A stretch of 38,929 nt of DNA from Candidatus Aminicenantota bacterium (GTDB lineage: Bacteria; Acidobacteriota; Aminicenantia; Aminicenantales; UBA4085), in assembly GCA_026393865.1 (NCBI GenBank), contig JAPKZI010000231.1, forward strand, positions 1-38,929, written 5' to 3'. Position 1 is the stretch's first letter. Each line of letters starts with the position of its first letter. The notes under the pieces are model-generated. The model was not told the DNA's origin, made no database searches, and worked only from the letters and a program-made list of their open reading frames with translations. This document shows, one piece after another, positions 8,167 through 16,386 of this stretch. The position numbers and the translations under genes are program-made.

Positions 8167-9212
8167 TTGAGGTCAAACTGCCGGATGAAGCGGAGGTCGT
8201 TCTCGAAGAAATAGCGCATATCCGAGATCCCGTAGGCGAACATGGCCGTCCGGTCGATGCCCAGGCCGAAAGCCCAGCCGGAATATTTCTCGGGGTCGAT
8301 GTTGACGTTCTTGAACACCTGGGGATCGACCATGCCCGATCCCAGGATTTCCTTCCAGCCCGTCCCGCCGCAGATGCGGCAATCGGGGTCCTTGGCCCCG
8401 CAGGCCAGGCATTCGATGTCCACCTCGGCCGAGGGTTCGGTGAACGGGAAAAAGCTCGGCCGGAAGCGAATCTTGATCTTGTCGCCGAACAGCCGTTTGA
8501 GGAAGAATTCGAGCGTGCCCTTGAGGTGGGCGAAGGTGATCCCCTCGTCCACCACCAGCCCTTCGAGCTGGAAGAACATGGGCAAATGGGTCGGGTCCGG
8601 CACGTCGCGGCGGAAGACCTTGCCGGGGATGACGATCCGGATCGGAGGCTTCTGTTTCTCCATGACCCTGATCTGGACCGGGGACGTGTGCGTCCGGAGG
8701 AGAAGCTTGTCCGTGATGTAGAGCGTGTCCCAGTCGTCGCGCGCCGGATGGTGGGGGGGGAAGTTGAGCGCTTCGAAATTATAATAGTCCGTCTCGATCT
8801 CGGGACCGTCCTCGACCGAAAAGCCCATGGACAGGAAGATGTCCTCGATCTCCCGCTGGAAGAGGCGGATCGGATGGGGCGCGCCCCGGTATCTCTTTTC
8901 GCCCGGGAGGGTCAGGTCGATCTCGCGTTTCGGCTTGGCCGGCGCCTTGAGCCGGGTCTCGAGCCCGGCCAGCGTCTCTTGGATCTCGTTCTTCAGGGCG
9001 TTGACCAGCTGGCCCGCGGCCGGCTTCTCGTCCGGAGCGAAGGCCTTGAGCTCCTCCAGCAGGATCGTGACATAGCCGCGTTTACGGCTCAGAAACTGAT
9101 GGCGCAACTCGTCGAGCGCCTTCAGGTCGTTGATCTGGGCGGACTGCTCCGCCAGTTTCGTTTTATACGCGTCGATCGTATTTTGAAACGTCCTCAGATT
9201 AGGCGATGGCAT
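8163..9212 (-). CDS. pheS: Phenylalanyl-tRNA synthetase alpha subunit
   Basis: [75 protein letters not shown]. Confidence 0.97.
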   Translation of the reverse strand: MPSPNLRTFQNTIDAYKTKLAEQSAQINDLKALDELRHQFLSRKRGYVTILLEELKAFAPDEKPAAGQLVNALKNEIQETLAGLETRLKAPAKPKREIDLTLPGEKRYRGAPHPIRLFQREIEDIFLSMGFSVEDGPEIETDYYNFEALNFPPHHPARDDWDTLYITDKLLLRTHTSPVQIRVMEKQKPPIRIVIPGKVFRRDVPDPTHLPMFFQLEGLVVDEGITFAHLKGTLEFFLKRLFGDKIKIRFRPSFFPFTEPSAEVDIECLACGAKDPDCRICGGTGWKEILGSGMVDPQVFKNVNIDPEKYSGWAFGLGIDRTAMFAYGISDMRYFFENDLRFIRQFDLK

Positions 9213-9555
9213 CTTTCACTTTCGCGGCGATGCGGCCGAAGGTCTGCGGCTGGTTCACCGCGAGCTCGGCCAGGACCTTCCGGTCGAGTTCGATGTTCAG
9301 TTGCTTGAGGCCTTGGATGAAGCGGCTGTAGGTCAGGCCGTTCAGGTTGGCGGCGGCCTTGACCCGGACGATCCAGAGCCGGCGGAAGTCGCGCTTCCGG
9401 GCGCGGCGGTCGCGGTAAGCGTACGTCAGGGCATGCTCCACCGCCTCCTTGGCTATCCGGTAGTTCGAGCTTCTCGCTCCCCAATAGCCCTTGGCCAGCT
9501 TGAGGACCTTGATCCGCCGGTTTTTCCTTTTAAAACCTCTTTTAACGCGTGGCAT
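9199..9555 (-). CDS. rplT: 50S ribosomal protein L20
   Basis: [64 protein letters not shown]. Confidence 0.97.
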   Translation of the reverse strand: MPRVKRGFKRKNRRIKVLKLAKGYWGARSSNYRIAKEAVEHALTYAYRDRRARKRDFRRLWIVRVKAAANLNGLTYSRFIQGLKQLNIELDRKVLAELAVNQPQTFGRIAAKVKDAIA

Positions 9556-9568
9556 TTTTACTCCATTC

Positions 9569-9769
9569 TTAGAACTCGTACGGGAGCATCTTCTTGACGG
9601 TCTTCCGGTCGGCCTGGCTGACGATGGCCTTCCGGCCAAGATTGCGTTTCCGCTTGGACGACTTCTTCGTCAGGATGTGGCTCTTATTGGCCTTCTTGTG
9701 GACGATTTTCTTTTTCGCCGTGACCTGGAACCTCTTTTTCGCTCCCCTGTGGGTTTTTAACTTGGGCAT
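9569..9769 (-). CDS. rpmI: 50S ribosomal protein L35
   Basis: [66 protein letters not shown]. Confidence 0.96.
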   Translation of the reverse strand: MPKLKTHRGAKKRFQVTAKKKIVHKKANKSHILTKKSSKRKRNLGRKAIVSQADRKTVKKMLPYEF

Positions 9770-10325
9770 CTTTTCCTCCTGATTTCACAGGAACGAGCAG
9801 CGCCGAGACGGCCCAATCCTGTTTTCGAACGTTTCCGTCCGGTTTTCCCTGCCCCTGCACGTCCCCGATCACGCGAGCCAAGACCGCCAAGCCCATCTCC
9901 GGCCGCGATTTCTCGCGGCCCCGGAGCATGATCGTGATCTTGACCTTGTTGCCTTCCTCGAGGAAGCGCTGGACGTGCTTCAGCTTGAACGTGTAGTCGT
10001 GGATGCTGATCTTCGGCCGGAACTTGATCTCCTTGATCTGGATCGTCTTCTGGTGCTTCCGGGCTTCGTGGTCCTTCTTGTGGAGCTCGTAGAGAAACTT
10101 GCCGTAATCCATGATCCGGCAGACCGGCGGGACGGCCGCCGGGGCGATCTCGACCAGGTCCAGCCCTCGCTGCCGGGCGAGAGAGAGGGCGTCGGACGCG
10201 AGCATCACGCCCAACTGGTTCTTCTCCTCGTCGAGGACTCGGATTTCGACGGCGCGTATCATCTCATTGATCTTGTGGGGCTTCGGTCTTCCGCTCGGCG
10301 GAAACGGTTGTCTTCCTCTAAAAAT
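9684..10325 (-). CDS. infC: Translation initiation factor IF-3, AUU start, C-terminus overlapping rpmI
   Basis: In-frame upstream extension I(AUU)[40 protein letters not shown] restores the conserved IF3 N-terminus (INe.IRa.eVRvid); AGGAGG precedes the ATT at 10325-10323. Confidence 0.88.
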   Translation of the reverse strand: MFRGRQPFPPSGRPKPHKINEMIRAVEIRVLDEEKNQLGVMLASDALSLARQRGLDLVEIAPAAVPPVCRIMDYGKFLYELHKKDHEARKHQKTIQIKEIKFRPKISIHDYTFKLKHVQRFLEEGNKVKITIMLRGREKSRPEMGLAVLARVIGDVQGQGKPDGNVRKQDWAVSALLVPVKSGGKDAQVKNPQGSEKEVPGHGEKENRPQEGQ

Positions 10326-10337
10326 GATCGGCCTCCT

Positions 10338-12122
10338 TTACATGCTTACGGTTAAAGATTTATTGTCATTCAATCGTTTGACTTTTGCAAGGAATTCGCC
10401 CGTCTCCACCGGTCCCTTGTCGCCCTGGCCGTGGACGCGGAGCGAGGCGGTGCCGGCCACCACCTCCTTGTCGCCGACGACCAGGATGAGCGGGATCTTG
10501 TGGAGCTCGGCCTCGCGGATCTTGTAATTGACCTTCTCCCGGCGTTCATCGACCTTGGCCCGGAGACCGTTCTCGTCGAAGAAGGCCTCGAGCTTGCGGG
10601 CGTATCCGACGTGCCGGTCGGCGATGGGCAGGATCAGGATCTGGACGGGCGCCAGCCAAAGCGGGAAAGCGCCGTTGTAATGCTCGATGAGGACCCCGAA
10701 GAACCGCTCGAGGGACCCCAGCAGGGCCCGGTGGACCATGTACGGGCGGTGCTCCTTGCCGTCCTCGCCGACGAAGGTCATGTCGAACCGTTCGGGATTG
10801 TTGAAGTCGAACTGGATGGTCGTGCACTGCCAGAGGCGGCCGATGGCGTCCTTGACCTTGATGTCGATCTTCGGGCCGTAAAAGACCGCCTCGCCTTCCT
10901 TCCGCTCATAGCTCAGGCCGCGGATCTCGAGAGCCTTGACCAGGGACGCCTCGGCCTGGCGCCACATGTCGTCGACCCCGCAGTACTTTCCCGGGTTCTT
11001 GGGGTCGCGGACGGAAAGCTCGATCTTGTTGTCGACGAAGCCGAAAGCGGCCAGGATGTCGATCGAAAAGTCCAGGACGCGCAGGATCTCGTCCTCGATC
11101 TGGTCGGGCGTGCAGAAGATGTGGGCGTCGTCCTGGGTGAAGCCGCGGACGCGCAACAGGCCGTGGAGGACGCCGCTCCGCTCATAGCGATAGACCGTCC
11201 CCAGCTCGGCCCAGCGTAGCGGGAGGTCCCGATAGGACCGGCCCCGGGACTTGTAGATGGAGATGTGAAAGGGGCAGTTCATCGGCTTGGCGTAATAGTT
11301 CTGCCCGTCGATGTCCATCGGCGAATACATCGAGTCCTTGTAGAAATCGAGGTGGCCCGATGTCTGCCAGAGCCGTTCCCGGCCGATATGGGGGGTATAA
11401 AGGACGTCGTAGCCGCCCTTCCAATGCCGCTCTCGCCAGTACTGCTCGATGATCGCCCGAATTCGGGCGCCCTTCGGGTGCCAGAGAACGAGCCCGCTGC
11501 CGACGTTCTCGTCGAAGCTGAAGAGATCCAGTTCGGGCCCGAGCCGGCGGTGATCCCTTTTCTTGGCCTCCTCGAGGAGGAGGAGGTAGTCATCAAGCTC
11601 TTTCTGTGTCGGGAAGGCGGTCCCGTAGATGCGCTGGAGCTGCTGGCCTCTCTCATCGCCTTTCCAATAGGCTCCGGAGACGGACAGGAGCTTGAAATGC
11701 CGGATAGCCCCGGTCGAGGCCAGGTGCGGCCCAAGGCAGAAATCGAGGAAACTCCCCTGCCTGTAACAAGTGACGGAGTCGCCTCCCTTATCCCGGATGA
11801 GCTCGACCTTGAGAGTCTGGCCGCCGTCCGCGAAGAGCTTCAAGGCCTCTGCCTTGGTCATGGTCACTTTTTCGATGGGGACATTCTCGGCGGCGAGCCG
11901 GCGCATTTTCTGTTCGATCTCGTCAAGGTCCTGGACGCTGAACGTCTCGGCGCGCAAAAAGTCGTAAAAAAAGCCGTTGTCCACGGCCGGCCCGATGCCG
12001 ACCTGGGTCCCGGGGAAGAGATCGAGAACGGCGTGGGCCAGGAGGTGGGAGGCGCTGTGCCTCAAGACCTCCAGTTCGCTCTCCGCCTCCTTGTCCGCAT
12101 TCCTCTTATTGTCGTTGTCCAT
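10338..12122 (-). CDS. thrS: Threonyl-tRNA synthetase lacking the N-terminal TGS domain
   Basis: EVLRHSASHLLAHAVLDLFP, GSGLVLWHPKGARIRAIIEQYWR, MNCPFHISIYKSRGRSYRDLPLRWAELGTVYRYERSGVLHGLLRVRGFTQDDAHIFC. Confidence 0.96.
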   Translation of the reverse strand: MDNDNKRNADKEAESELEVLRHSASHLLAHAVLDLFPGTQVGIGPAVDNGFFYDFLRAETFSVQDLDEIEQKMRRLAAENVPIEKVTMTKAEALKLFADGGQTLKVELIRDKGGDSVTCYRQGSFLDFCLGPHLASTGAIRHFKLLSVSGAYWKGDERGQQLQRIYGTAFPTQKELDDYLLLLEEAKKRDHRRLGPELDLFSFDENVGSGLVLWHPKGARIRAIIEQYWRERHWKGGYDVLYTPHIGRERLWQTSGHLDFYKDSMYSPMDIDGQNYYAKPMNCPFHISIYKSRGRSYRDLPLRWAELGTVYRYERSGVLHGLLRVRGFTQDDAHIFCTPDQIEDEILRVLDFSIDILAAFGFVDNKIELSVRDPKNPGKYCGVDDMWRQAEASLVKALEIRGLSYERKEGEAVFYGPKIDIKVKDAIGRLWQCTTIQFDFNNPERFDMTFVGEDGKEHRPYMVHRALLGSLERFFGVLIEHYNGAFPLWLAPVQILILPIADRHVGYARKLEAFFDENGLRAKVDERREKVNYKIREAELHKIPLILVVGDKEVVAGTASLRVHGQGDKGPVETGEFLAKVKRLNDNKSLTVSM

Positions 12123-12167
12123 TTTCGTCGTCCGTTAAAAAATCATAAAAAACCGCTTTGTTCGTTC

Positions 12168-12272
12168 GACAGCGGCCGGGGCCCCGGGCTTTGCCCGGGG
12201 GTCCACTTCCGCCGTACTCGCCCGTGGATATAAGCCAATGGCGAGTGGCGAGCCGAAGGCTCGTCCCTTGAC
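12168..12272. repeat. Family B element, copy 1 (~105 bp, multi-hairpin)
   Basis: Near-identical in reverse complement to 30693-30796; hairpins ccccgggc/gcccgggg, cgagcc/ggctcg and an imperfect actcgccc..(t)ggcgagt stem. Confidence 0.85.
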
Positions 12273-12392
12273 CAGACCCCTTTTCGCCGTTTGCCGAATC
12301 CGGCCGCCTGGAATTTCACGTGAACACGGCCGGAATAACCATCAAACGATGACCCATATATCCGTCCGAAAAGACGCTCCTTCGTTCGCTAA

Positions 12393-12467
12393 TGGTAGGC
12401 GCGGAGGGGATTGAACCCACGGCCTCTTCCGTGTCAGGGAAGCGCTCTCCCACTGAGCTACGCGCCT
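12393..12467 (-). tRNA. tRNA-Val(GAC), CCA encoded
   Basis: AGGCGCGTAGCTCAGTGGGAGAGCGCTTCCCTGACACGGAAGAGGCCGTGGGTTCAATCCCCTCCGCGCCTACCA; anticodon loop CTGACAC. Confidence 0.95.
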
Positions 12468-12532
12468 ATAGTTGCCGTTTAGAGCGGATACATCTTAATG
12501 AAAACACCTTATAGAGTCAATTAAAAATCGTT

Positions 12533-12682
12533 CGGGGGAGGCCGCCCGTCACCACGCGGATTTTCCCCAGCGCGGAAAATCCGCTCGGACCTCGCTCTCG
12601 CGCTCTCGGAAAAACTTCGTTTTTCCGAACCGTGCCCGCGCTCGCTCTCGGACGGGCTCCGGGCGGCATTCCCCCTCGCTCA
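12533..12682. repeat. Family C MITE-like element, copy 1
   Basis: Inverted copy of 13789-13943; imperfect terminal inverted repeats (GGGGGxxGCCGCCCGTC .. GACGGGxtCCGGGCGGCAtxCCCCC) and two internal hairpins. Confidence 0.8.
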
Positions 12683-12759
12683 AACGAAAATAAAGAAATA
12701 AAAAAAAAAGGAGAAACGAATTTCTTTAGCCACTCAATATGTACGGCTTTATAAACCAG

Positions 12760-12881
12760 GCCGAGATGGCGGGGTCGCCCCCAAGGCTCCCATAGCGGAG
12801 GGGGGTCCCCTCGGCTTAGCCGAGGGGGGAACCGACGGGACTGGTTCCCCAGGGAGCCGGGGGCGACCCTGTCGTCTCGGC
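12760..12881. repeat. Family A element, copy 1
   Basis: gccgagatggcggggtcgccccc ... gggggcgaccctgtcgtctcggc imperfect TIRs; core catagcggaggggggtcccctcggcttagccgaggggggaaccgacgggactggttcccc. Confidence 0.85.
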
Positions 12882-12913
12882 GACAAGTTCCGTAATTCTG
12901 TTATAATTAGCTT

Positions 12914-13287
12914 ATGATCGGTATCATGGCCGATTCCCACGACAATTTGATCGCCGTCAGGCGAGCGGTCGAACTGTTCAAGAACGCCGGGTGCGACCTC
13001 GTCATTCACGCCGGGGATTTCGTCGCCCCGTTCGCCGCCCGGGAGCTGGCCAAGGCCGGATGCCCGCTCAAAGCGGTCTTCGGGAACTGCGACGGTGAAA
13101 AAAAGGGGCTGGCCGCAGCCATTCAACCCTTCGGCGAGATCAGGGAAGCGCCTCTTAAGTTTAAATATAATCAAATCAATATCCTGGTGACCCATATGAA
13201 CGCGCCCGCGGCGGCTGGCTGACCGGGAAAAGCACGGTCGCTCTGTTCGATCCGGCAACGGGCGACGCGCGCATCATAGGAGTCTGA
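12914..13287 (+). pseudogene. MJ0936/YfcE-family metallophosphoesterase, internally deleted
   Basis: MIGIMADSHDNLIAVRRAVELFKNAGCDLVIHAGDFVAPFAARELAKAGCPLKAVFGNCDGEK...ILVTHMN then frame shift to GWLTGKSTVALFDPATGDARIIGV*, the family C-terminus; GHTH-containing middle is absent. Confidence 0.8.
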
Positions 13288-13390
13288 TCTGGCCCATCCG
13301 ATCAATCGGCGGCAGAAACCGACGTGGCGGCCGGTCCGGAAGCCCCTTCCCCCTGTTTCAAAGCTCCGCCCTGACAAAAAGAGATTAAAT

Positions 13391-13462
13391 GGGGACGACG
13401 CATCCTGTCCCCTAAAAAGAAAAGGCTAATTGGAGAATATGGGGACAGGATGCGTCGTCCCC
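13391..13462. repeat. REP-like family D, copy 3: perfect 22-bp inverted repeat with 28-nt loop (REPIN-like)
   Basis: ggggacgacgcatcctgtcccc ... ggggacaggatgcgtcgtcccc. Confidence 0.9.
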
Positions 13463-13504
13463 CTTAACCCAGCGTTCGAAGCGAGCGGGGTTCCCCAGAT
13501 GGAT

Positions 13505-13576
13505 GAACGCACTCATAAAATTAGCTGGGGCGAGGGGGTATGCCGCCCGGAACCCGTCCGAGAGCGAGAGCGGGCA
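13505..13576. repeat. Family C partial copy, direct repeat of 13768-13839
   Basis: gaacgcactcataaaattagctggggcgagggggtatgccgcccggaacccgtccgagagcgagagcgggca, few mismatches to 13768-13839. Confidence 0.85.
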
Positions 13577-13650
13577 CTTTTCTTGTATGCTTGCGAGCGA
13601 AGAAACGGGCGAATTCTCTTTCGGAAAAACACCAATCAGTTTCGAAGATG

Positions 13651-13767
13651 CGACGGCAGGGCTGGCCCTAAGGCCCCCATAGCGGAGGGGGGTCCCCTCG
13701 GCTTAGCCGAGGGGGGAACCGACGGGACTGGTTCCCCAGGGGGAGCGAATAGGACCCTCACAGCGTC
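13651..13767. repeat. Family A element, copy 2
   Basis: ggcccccatagcggaggggggtcccctcggcttagccgaggggggaaccgacgggactggttccccaggg, same orientation as copy 1. Confidence 0.85.
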
Positions 13768-13943
13768 GAACGCACTCAAAAAATTGGCTGGGGCGAGGGG
13801 GTATGCCGCCCGGAACCCGTCCGAGAGCGAGAGCGGGCATGGTTCGGAAAAACAGAGTTTTTCCGAGAGCTCGAGAGCGAGGTCCGAGCGGATTTTCCGC
13901 GCTGGGGAAAATCCGCGTGGTGACGGGCGGCATCCCCCGAGCC
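13768..13943. repeat. Family C MITE-like element, copy 2 (with left flank shared with 13505-13576)
   Basis: Reverse complement closely matches 12533-12682. Confidence 0.8.
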
Positions 13944-13949
13944 CCCCTC

Positions 13950-13978
13950 TTGAGGAAAGAGGCGTTTTCGGGTATACT
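13950..13978 (+). promoter_or_regulatory. Putative sigma70-type promoter for the COG2403-arcC-argF cluster
   Basis: TTGAGG-17 bp-TATACT immediately after element C2; SD ggaggagagg precedes ATG 14036. Confidence 0.55.
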
Positions 13979-14035
13979 ATCCTTTTTAATTCTGACAATT
14001 TATCATTTGGACGCGATTCTGGAGGAGAGGTATAT

Positions 14036-15340
14036 ATGAAAAAAGTGATCATCATGGGCGCCGCCGGGCGGGATTTCCACAATTTCAACACCTATTTCCG
14101 GGACAACCCGCACTTCCAGGTCGTCGCCTTCACCGCGACCCAGATCCCGGACATCGCCGGCCGGAAATATCCGGCCGCACTGGCCGGCAAGTTGTACCCC
14201 GAGGGCATTCCGATCTTCGCCGAAGAGGACCTCGACAACCTGATCAAGAAACACGGCGTGACCAAGGTCTATTTCTCCTACAGCGACGTCTCCCATGAGT
14301 ACGTCATGCACAAAGCCTCCCAGGTCCAGGCGGCCGGGGCGAGCTTCGTCCTCCTCGGCCCCCAGGACACGATGATCAAGAGCCGGAAGCCTCTCGTGTC
14401 GGTGTGCGCGGTCCGGACCGGCTGCGGCAAGAGCCAGACGTCCCGCAAGGTCTCCAAGATCCTCAAGGCCAAGGGACATCAGGTGGCGGCCATCCGCCAT
14501 CCCATGCCTTACGGCGACCTCGAGAAACAAAAGGTCCAGCGCTTCGCGACCTACGAGGACCTGGACAGGCACGAGTGCACCATCGAGGAACGCGAAGAGT
14601 ACGAGCCCTACATCAAGAACGGGCTCATCGTCTATGCCGGGGTCGATTACGAGGCCATCCTCCGCGAAGCTGAAAAGGAAGCCGACGTCATCCTCTGGGA
14701 CGGCGGCAACAACGACTTCCCCTTCTATAAATCCGACCTGGAGATCGTGGTCGTCGACCCCCATCGCCCGGGCCACGAGATGCTCTATTACCCCGGCGAA
14801 ACGAACTTCCGCCGCGCGGACGTCCTCGTCGTCAACAAGCTCAACACCGCCTCCCAGGAGAACGTGGACTTGATCATGGCCAACATCCGGAAGATCAATC
14901 CGTCGGCCGCGATCATCCGGGCCAACTCGACGATCATCGTCGAGGACGGCGAGCGGATCCGGGGCAAGCGCGTCCTCGTCATCGAGGACGGCCCGACCGT
15001 GACCCACGGCGGGATGACCTTCGGCGCGGGCTTCGTCGCCGCCCGGCAGTTCGGCGCGGCCCAGATCGTCGACCCGCGGCCCGCGGCCGTGGGCAGCATC
15101 AAAAAGACGTTCGAAAAATACAACCATCTCGAGAAGGTCCTGCCGGCCATGGGCTACGGCGAGACGCAGGTCAAGGAGCTGTCCGAGACCATCGCCCGGA
15201 CCGACTGCGACCTGATCGTTTCCGGCACGCCGATCGACCTCAACCGCCTGGTCAAAACGCGGCAGCCCCTGCTCTCCATCGGCTACGAGCTCGAAGAAAT
15301 CGGGACGCCCACGCTCGAGGACGTGCTCAGGAAGTTCTGA
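14036..15340 (+). CDS. COG2403 predicted GTPase / cyclic 2,3-diphosphoglycerate synthetase-like protein
   Basis: MKKVIIMGAAGRDFHNFNTYFRDNPHFQVVAFTATQIPDIAGRKYPAALAGKLYPEGIPI..., VRTGCGKSQTSRKV P-loop, VILWDGGNNDFPFYKSDLEIVVVDPHRPGHE. Confidence 0.85.
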   Translation: MKKVIIMGAAGRDFHNFNTYFRDNPHFQVVAFTATQIPDIAGRKYPAALAGKLYPEGIPIFAEEDLDNLIKKHGVTKVYFSYSDVSHEYVMHKASQVQAAGASFVLLGPQDTMIKSRKPLVSVCAVRTGCGKSQTSRKVSKILKAKGHQVAAIRHPMPYGDLEKQKVQRFATYEDLDRHECTIEEREEYEPYIKNGLIVYAGVDYEAILREAEKEADVILWDGGNNDFPFYKSDLEIVVVDPHRPGHEMLYYPGETNFRRADVLVVNKLNTASQENVDLIMANIRKINPSAAIIRANSTIIVEDGERIRGKRVLVIEDGPTVTHGGMTFGAGFVAARQFGAAQIVDPRPAAVGSIKKTFEKYNHLEKVLPAMGYGETQVKELSETIARTDCDLIVSGTPIDLNRLVKTRQPLLSIGYELEEIGTPTLEDVLRKF

Positions 15341-15353
15341 CGCCCGAGGATCC

Positions 15354-16325
15354 ATGCCGGTCAACCGACGTCTCGCCCTGATCGCCTTCGGCGGCAACGC
15401 CCTGCTCCCCGAGAACCAGCGCGGGGTCCAGGACGAGCAGATGAAGAACGCCGAGAAGGCCGCGGAGCTGATGGTCCACGTCGTCCGCAAGGGCTACGAG
15501 CTCATCATCGTCCACGGCAACGGCCCTCAGGTCGGTAATCTCCTCATCCAGCAGGAAGAGGCCGTGACCAAGGTCCCCCCATACACGCTCGACGTCTGCG
15601 ACGCGATGACCGAGGGCAGCATGGGTTTCATGCTCGAGCGGGCCATCACCAACGAGCTGCGCCGGCATTCGATCGACAAGGACGTCATCACCCTCGTCAC
15701 CCAGGTCCTGGTGGACGTGAACGACCCGGCCTTCGAGAATCCGACCAAGCCCGTCGGGCCGTTCTACACGAAATACCGGGCCCAACAGCTCGTCCGCGAA
15801 AAGAAATGGACGATGGTCGAGGACGCCGGCCGCGGATACCGCAAAGTCGTGCCCTCGCCCAAGCCGATCGATATCGTCCCGAAATGGATCATCAGCGACC
15901 TTGTCCGGGCCGGCCGGATCGTCATCGCCGCCGGCGGCGGAGGGATCCCGGTCATCCTCAACGGCCGGGGACTGTTCGAGGGCGTCGAGGCCGTCATTGA
16001 CAAGGACTACGCGGCCGGCCTGATCGCCCGCGAGGTCAAGGTGGACCTGTTCATCATCCTAACCGGCACCGAGAGGGTCTATCTCGACTTCGGCAAACCG
16101 GAGCAGAAAGAGATGCCGGTGATGACGATTGAGGAGGCCCAAGCCCACTTGGACGGCGGGCAGTTCCCGCCCGGCTCGATGGGGCCGAAGATCCGGGCGG
16201 CCGTCGAATACGTCAAGGCCGGCGGCAAAGAGGTGCTCATCACCGACGCCAATCACCTCAAGGCCGCCCTGATCAACCGCTCGGGAACGCGGATCGTCGA
16301 ATCGCGGCGGGAGAACATCCTTTGA
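15354..16325 (+). CDS. arcC: Carbamate kinase
   Basis: LIAFGGNALL, IVHGNGPQVGNLLIQQE, IVIAAGGGGIPVI, VDLFIILTGTERVYLDFGKPEQK, GSMGPKIRAAVEYVKAGGKEVLIT. Confidence 0.95.
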   Translation: MPVNRRLALIAFGGNALLPENQRGVQDEQMKNAEKAAELMVHVVRKGYELIIVHGNGPQVGNLLIQQEEAVTKVPPYTLDVCDAMTEGSMGFMLERAITNELRRHSIDKDVITLVTQVLVDVNDPAFENPTKPVGPFYTKYRAQQLVREKKWTMVEDAGRGYRKVVPSPKPIDIVPKWIISDLVRAGRIVIAAGGGGIPVILNGRGLFEGVEAVIDKDYAAGLIAREVKVDLFIILTGTERVYLDFGKPEQKEMPVMTIEEAQAHLDGGQFPPGSMGPKIRAAVEYVKAGGKEVLITDANHLKAALINRSGTRIVESRRENIL

Positions 16326-16386
16326 TGCCGTCGCGAGGAGTCCGGCCTGAAATGTCCGCGATGACCGTCTTTCTTAGGAGATAGCC

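Noticed and set aside
12168-13943. CRISPR array
   Set aside because: Repeats are few, long, palindromic and irregularly spaced with no unique spacers of constant size and no cas genes.
12393-14000. Genomic island or prophage integrated at tRNA-Val
   Set aside because: No integrase, phage genes or direct repeat of the tRNA 3' end found; only small non-coding repeats and a decayed gene.
13430-14035. N-terminal extension of the COG2403 ORF (from 13430)
   Set aside because: The extension is translated repeats A, C and D; the SD ggaggagagg and conserved MKKVIIMGAAGRDFH place the real start at 14036.
13636-14091. Minus-strand ORFs containing PKAPIAEGG/GTSPVGSPLG peptides (also at 23689-23973 and 30491-30880)
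   Set aside because: They are translations of the family A repeat and differ in frame and flanks between copies, so not genuine proteins.
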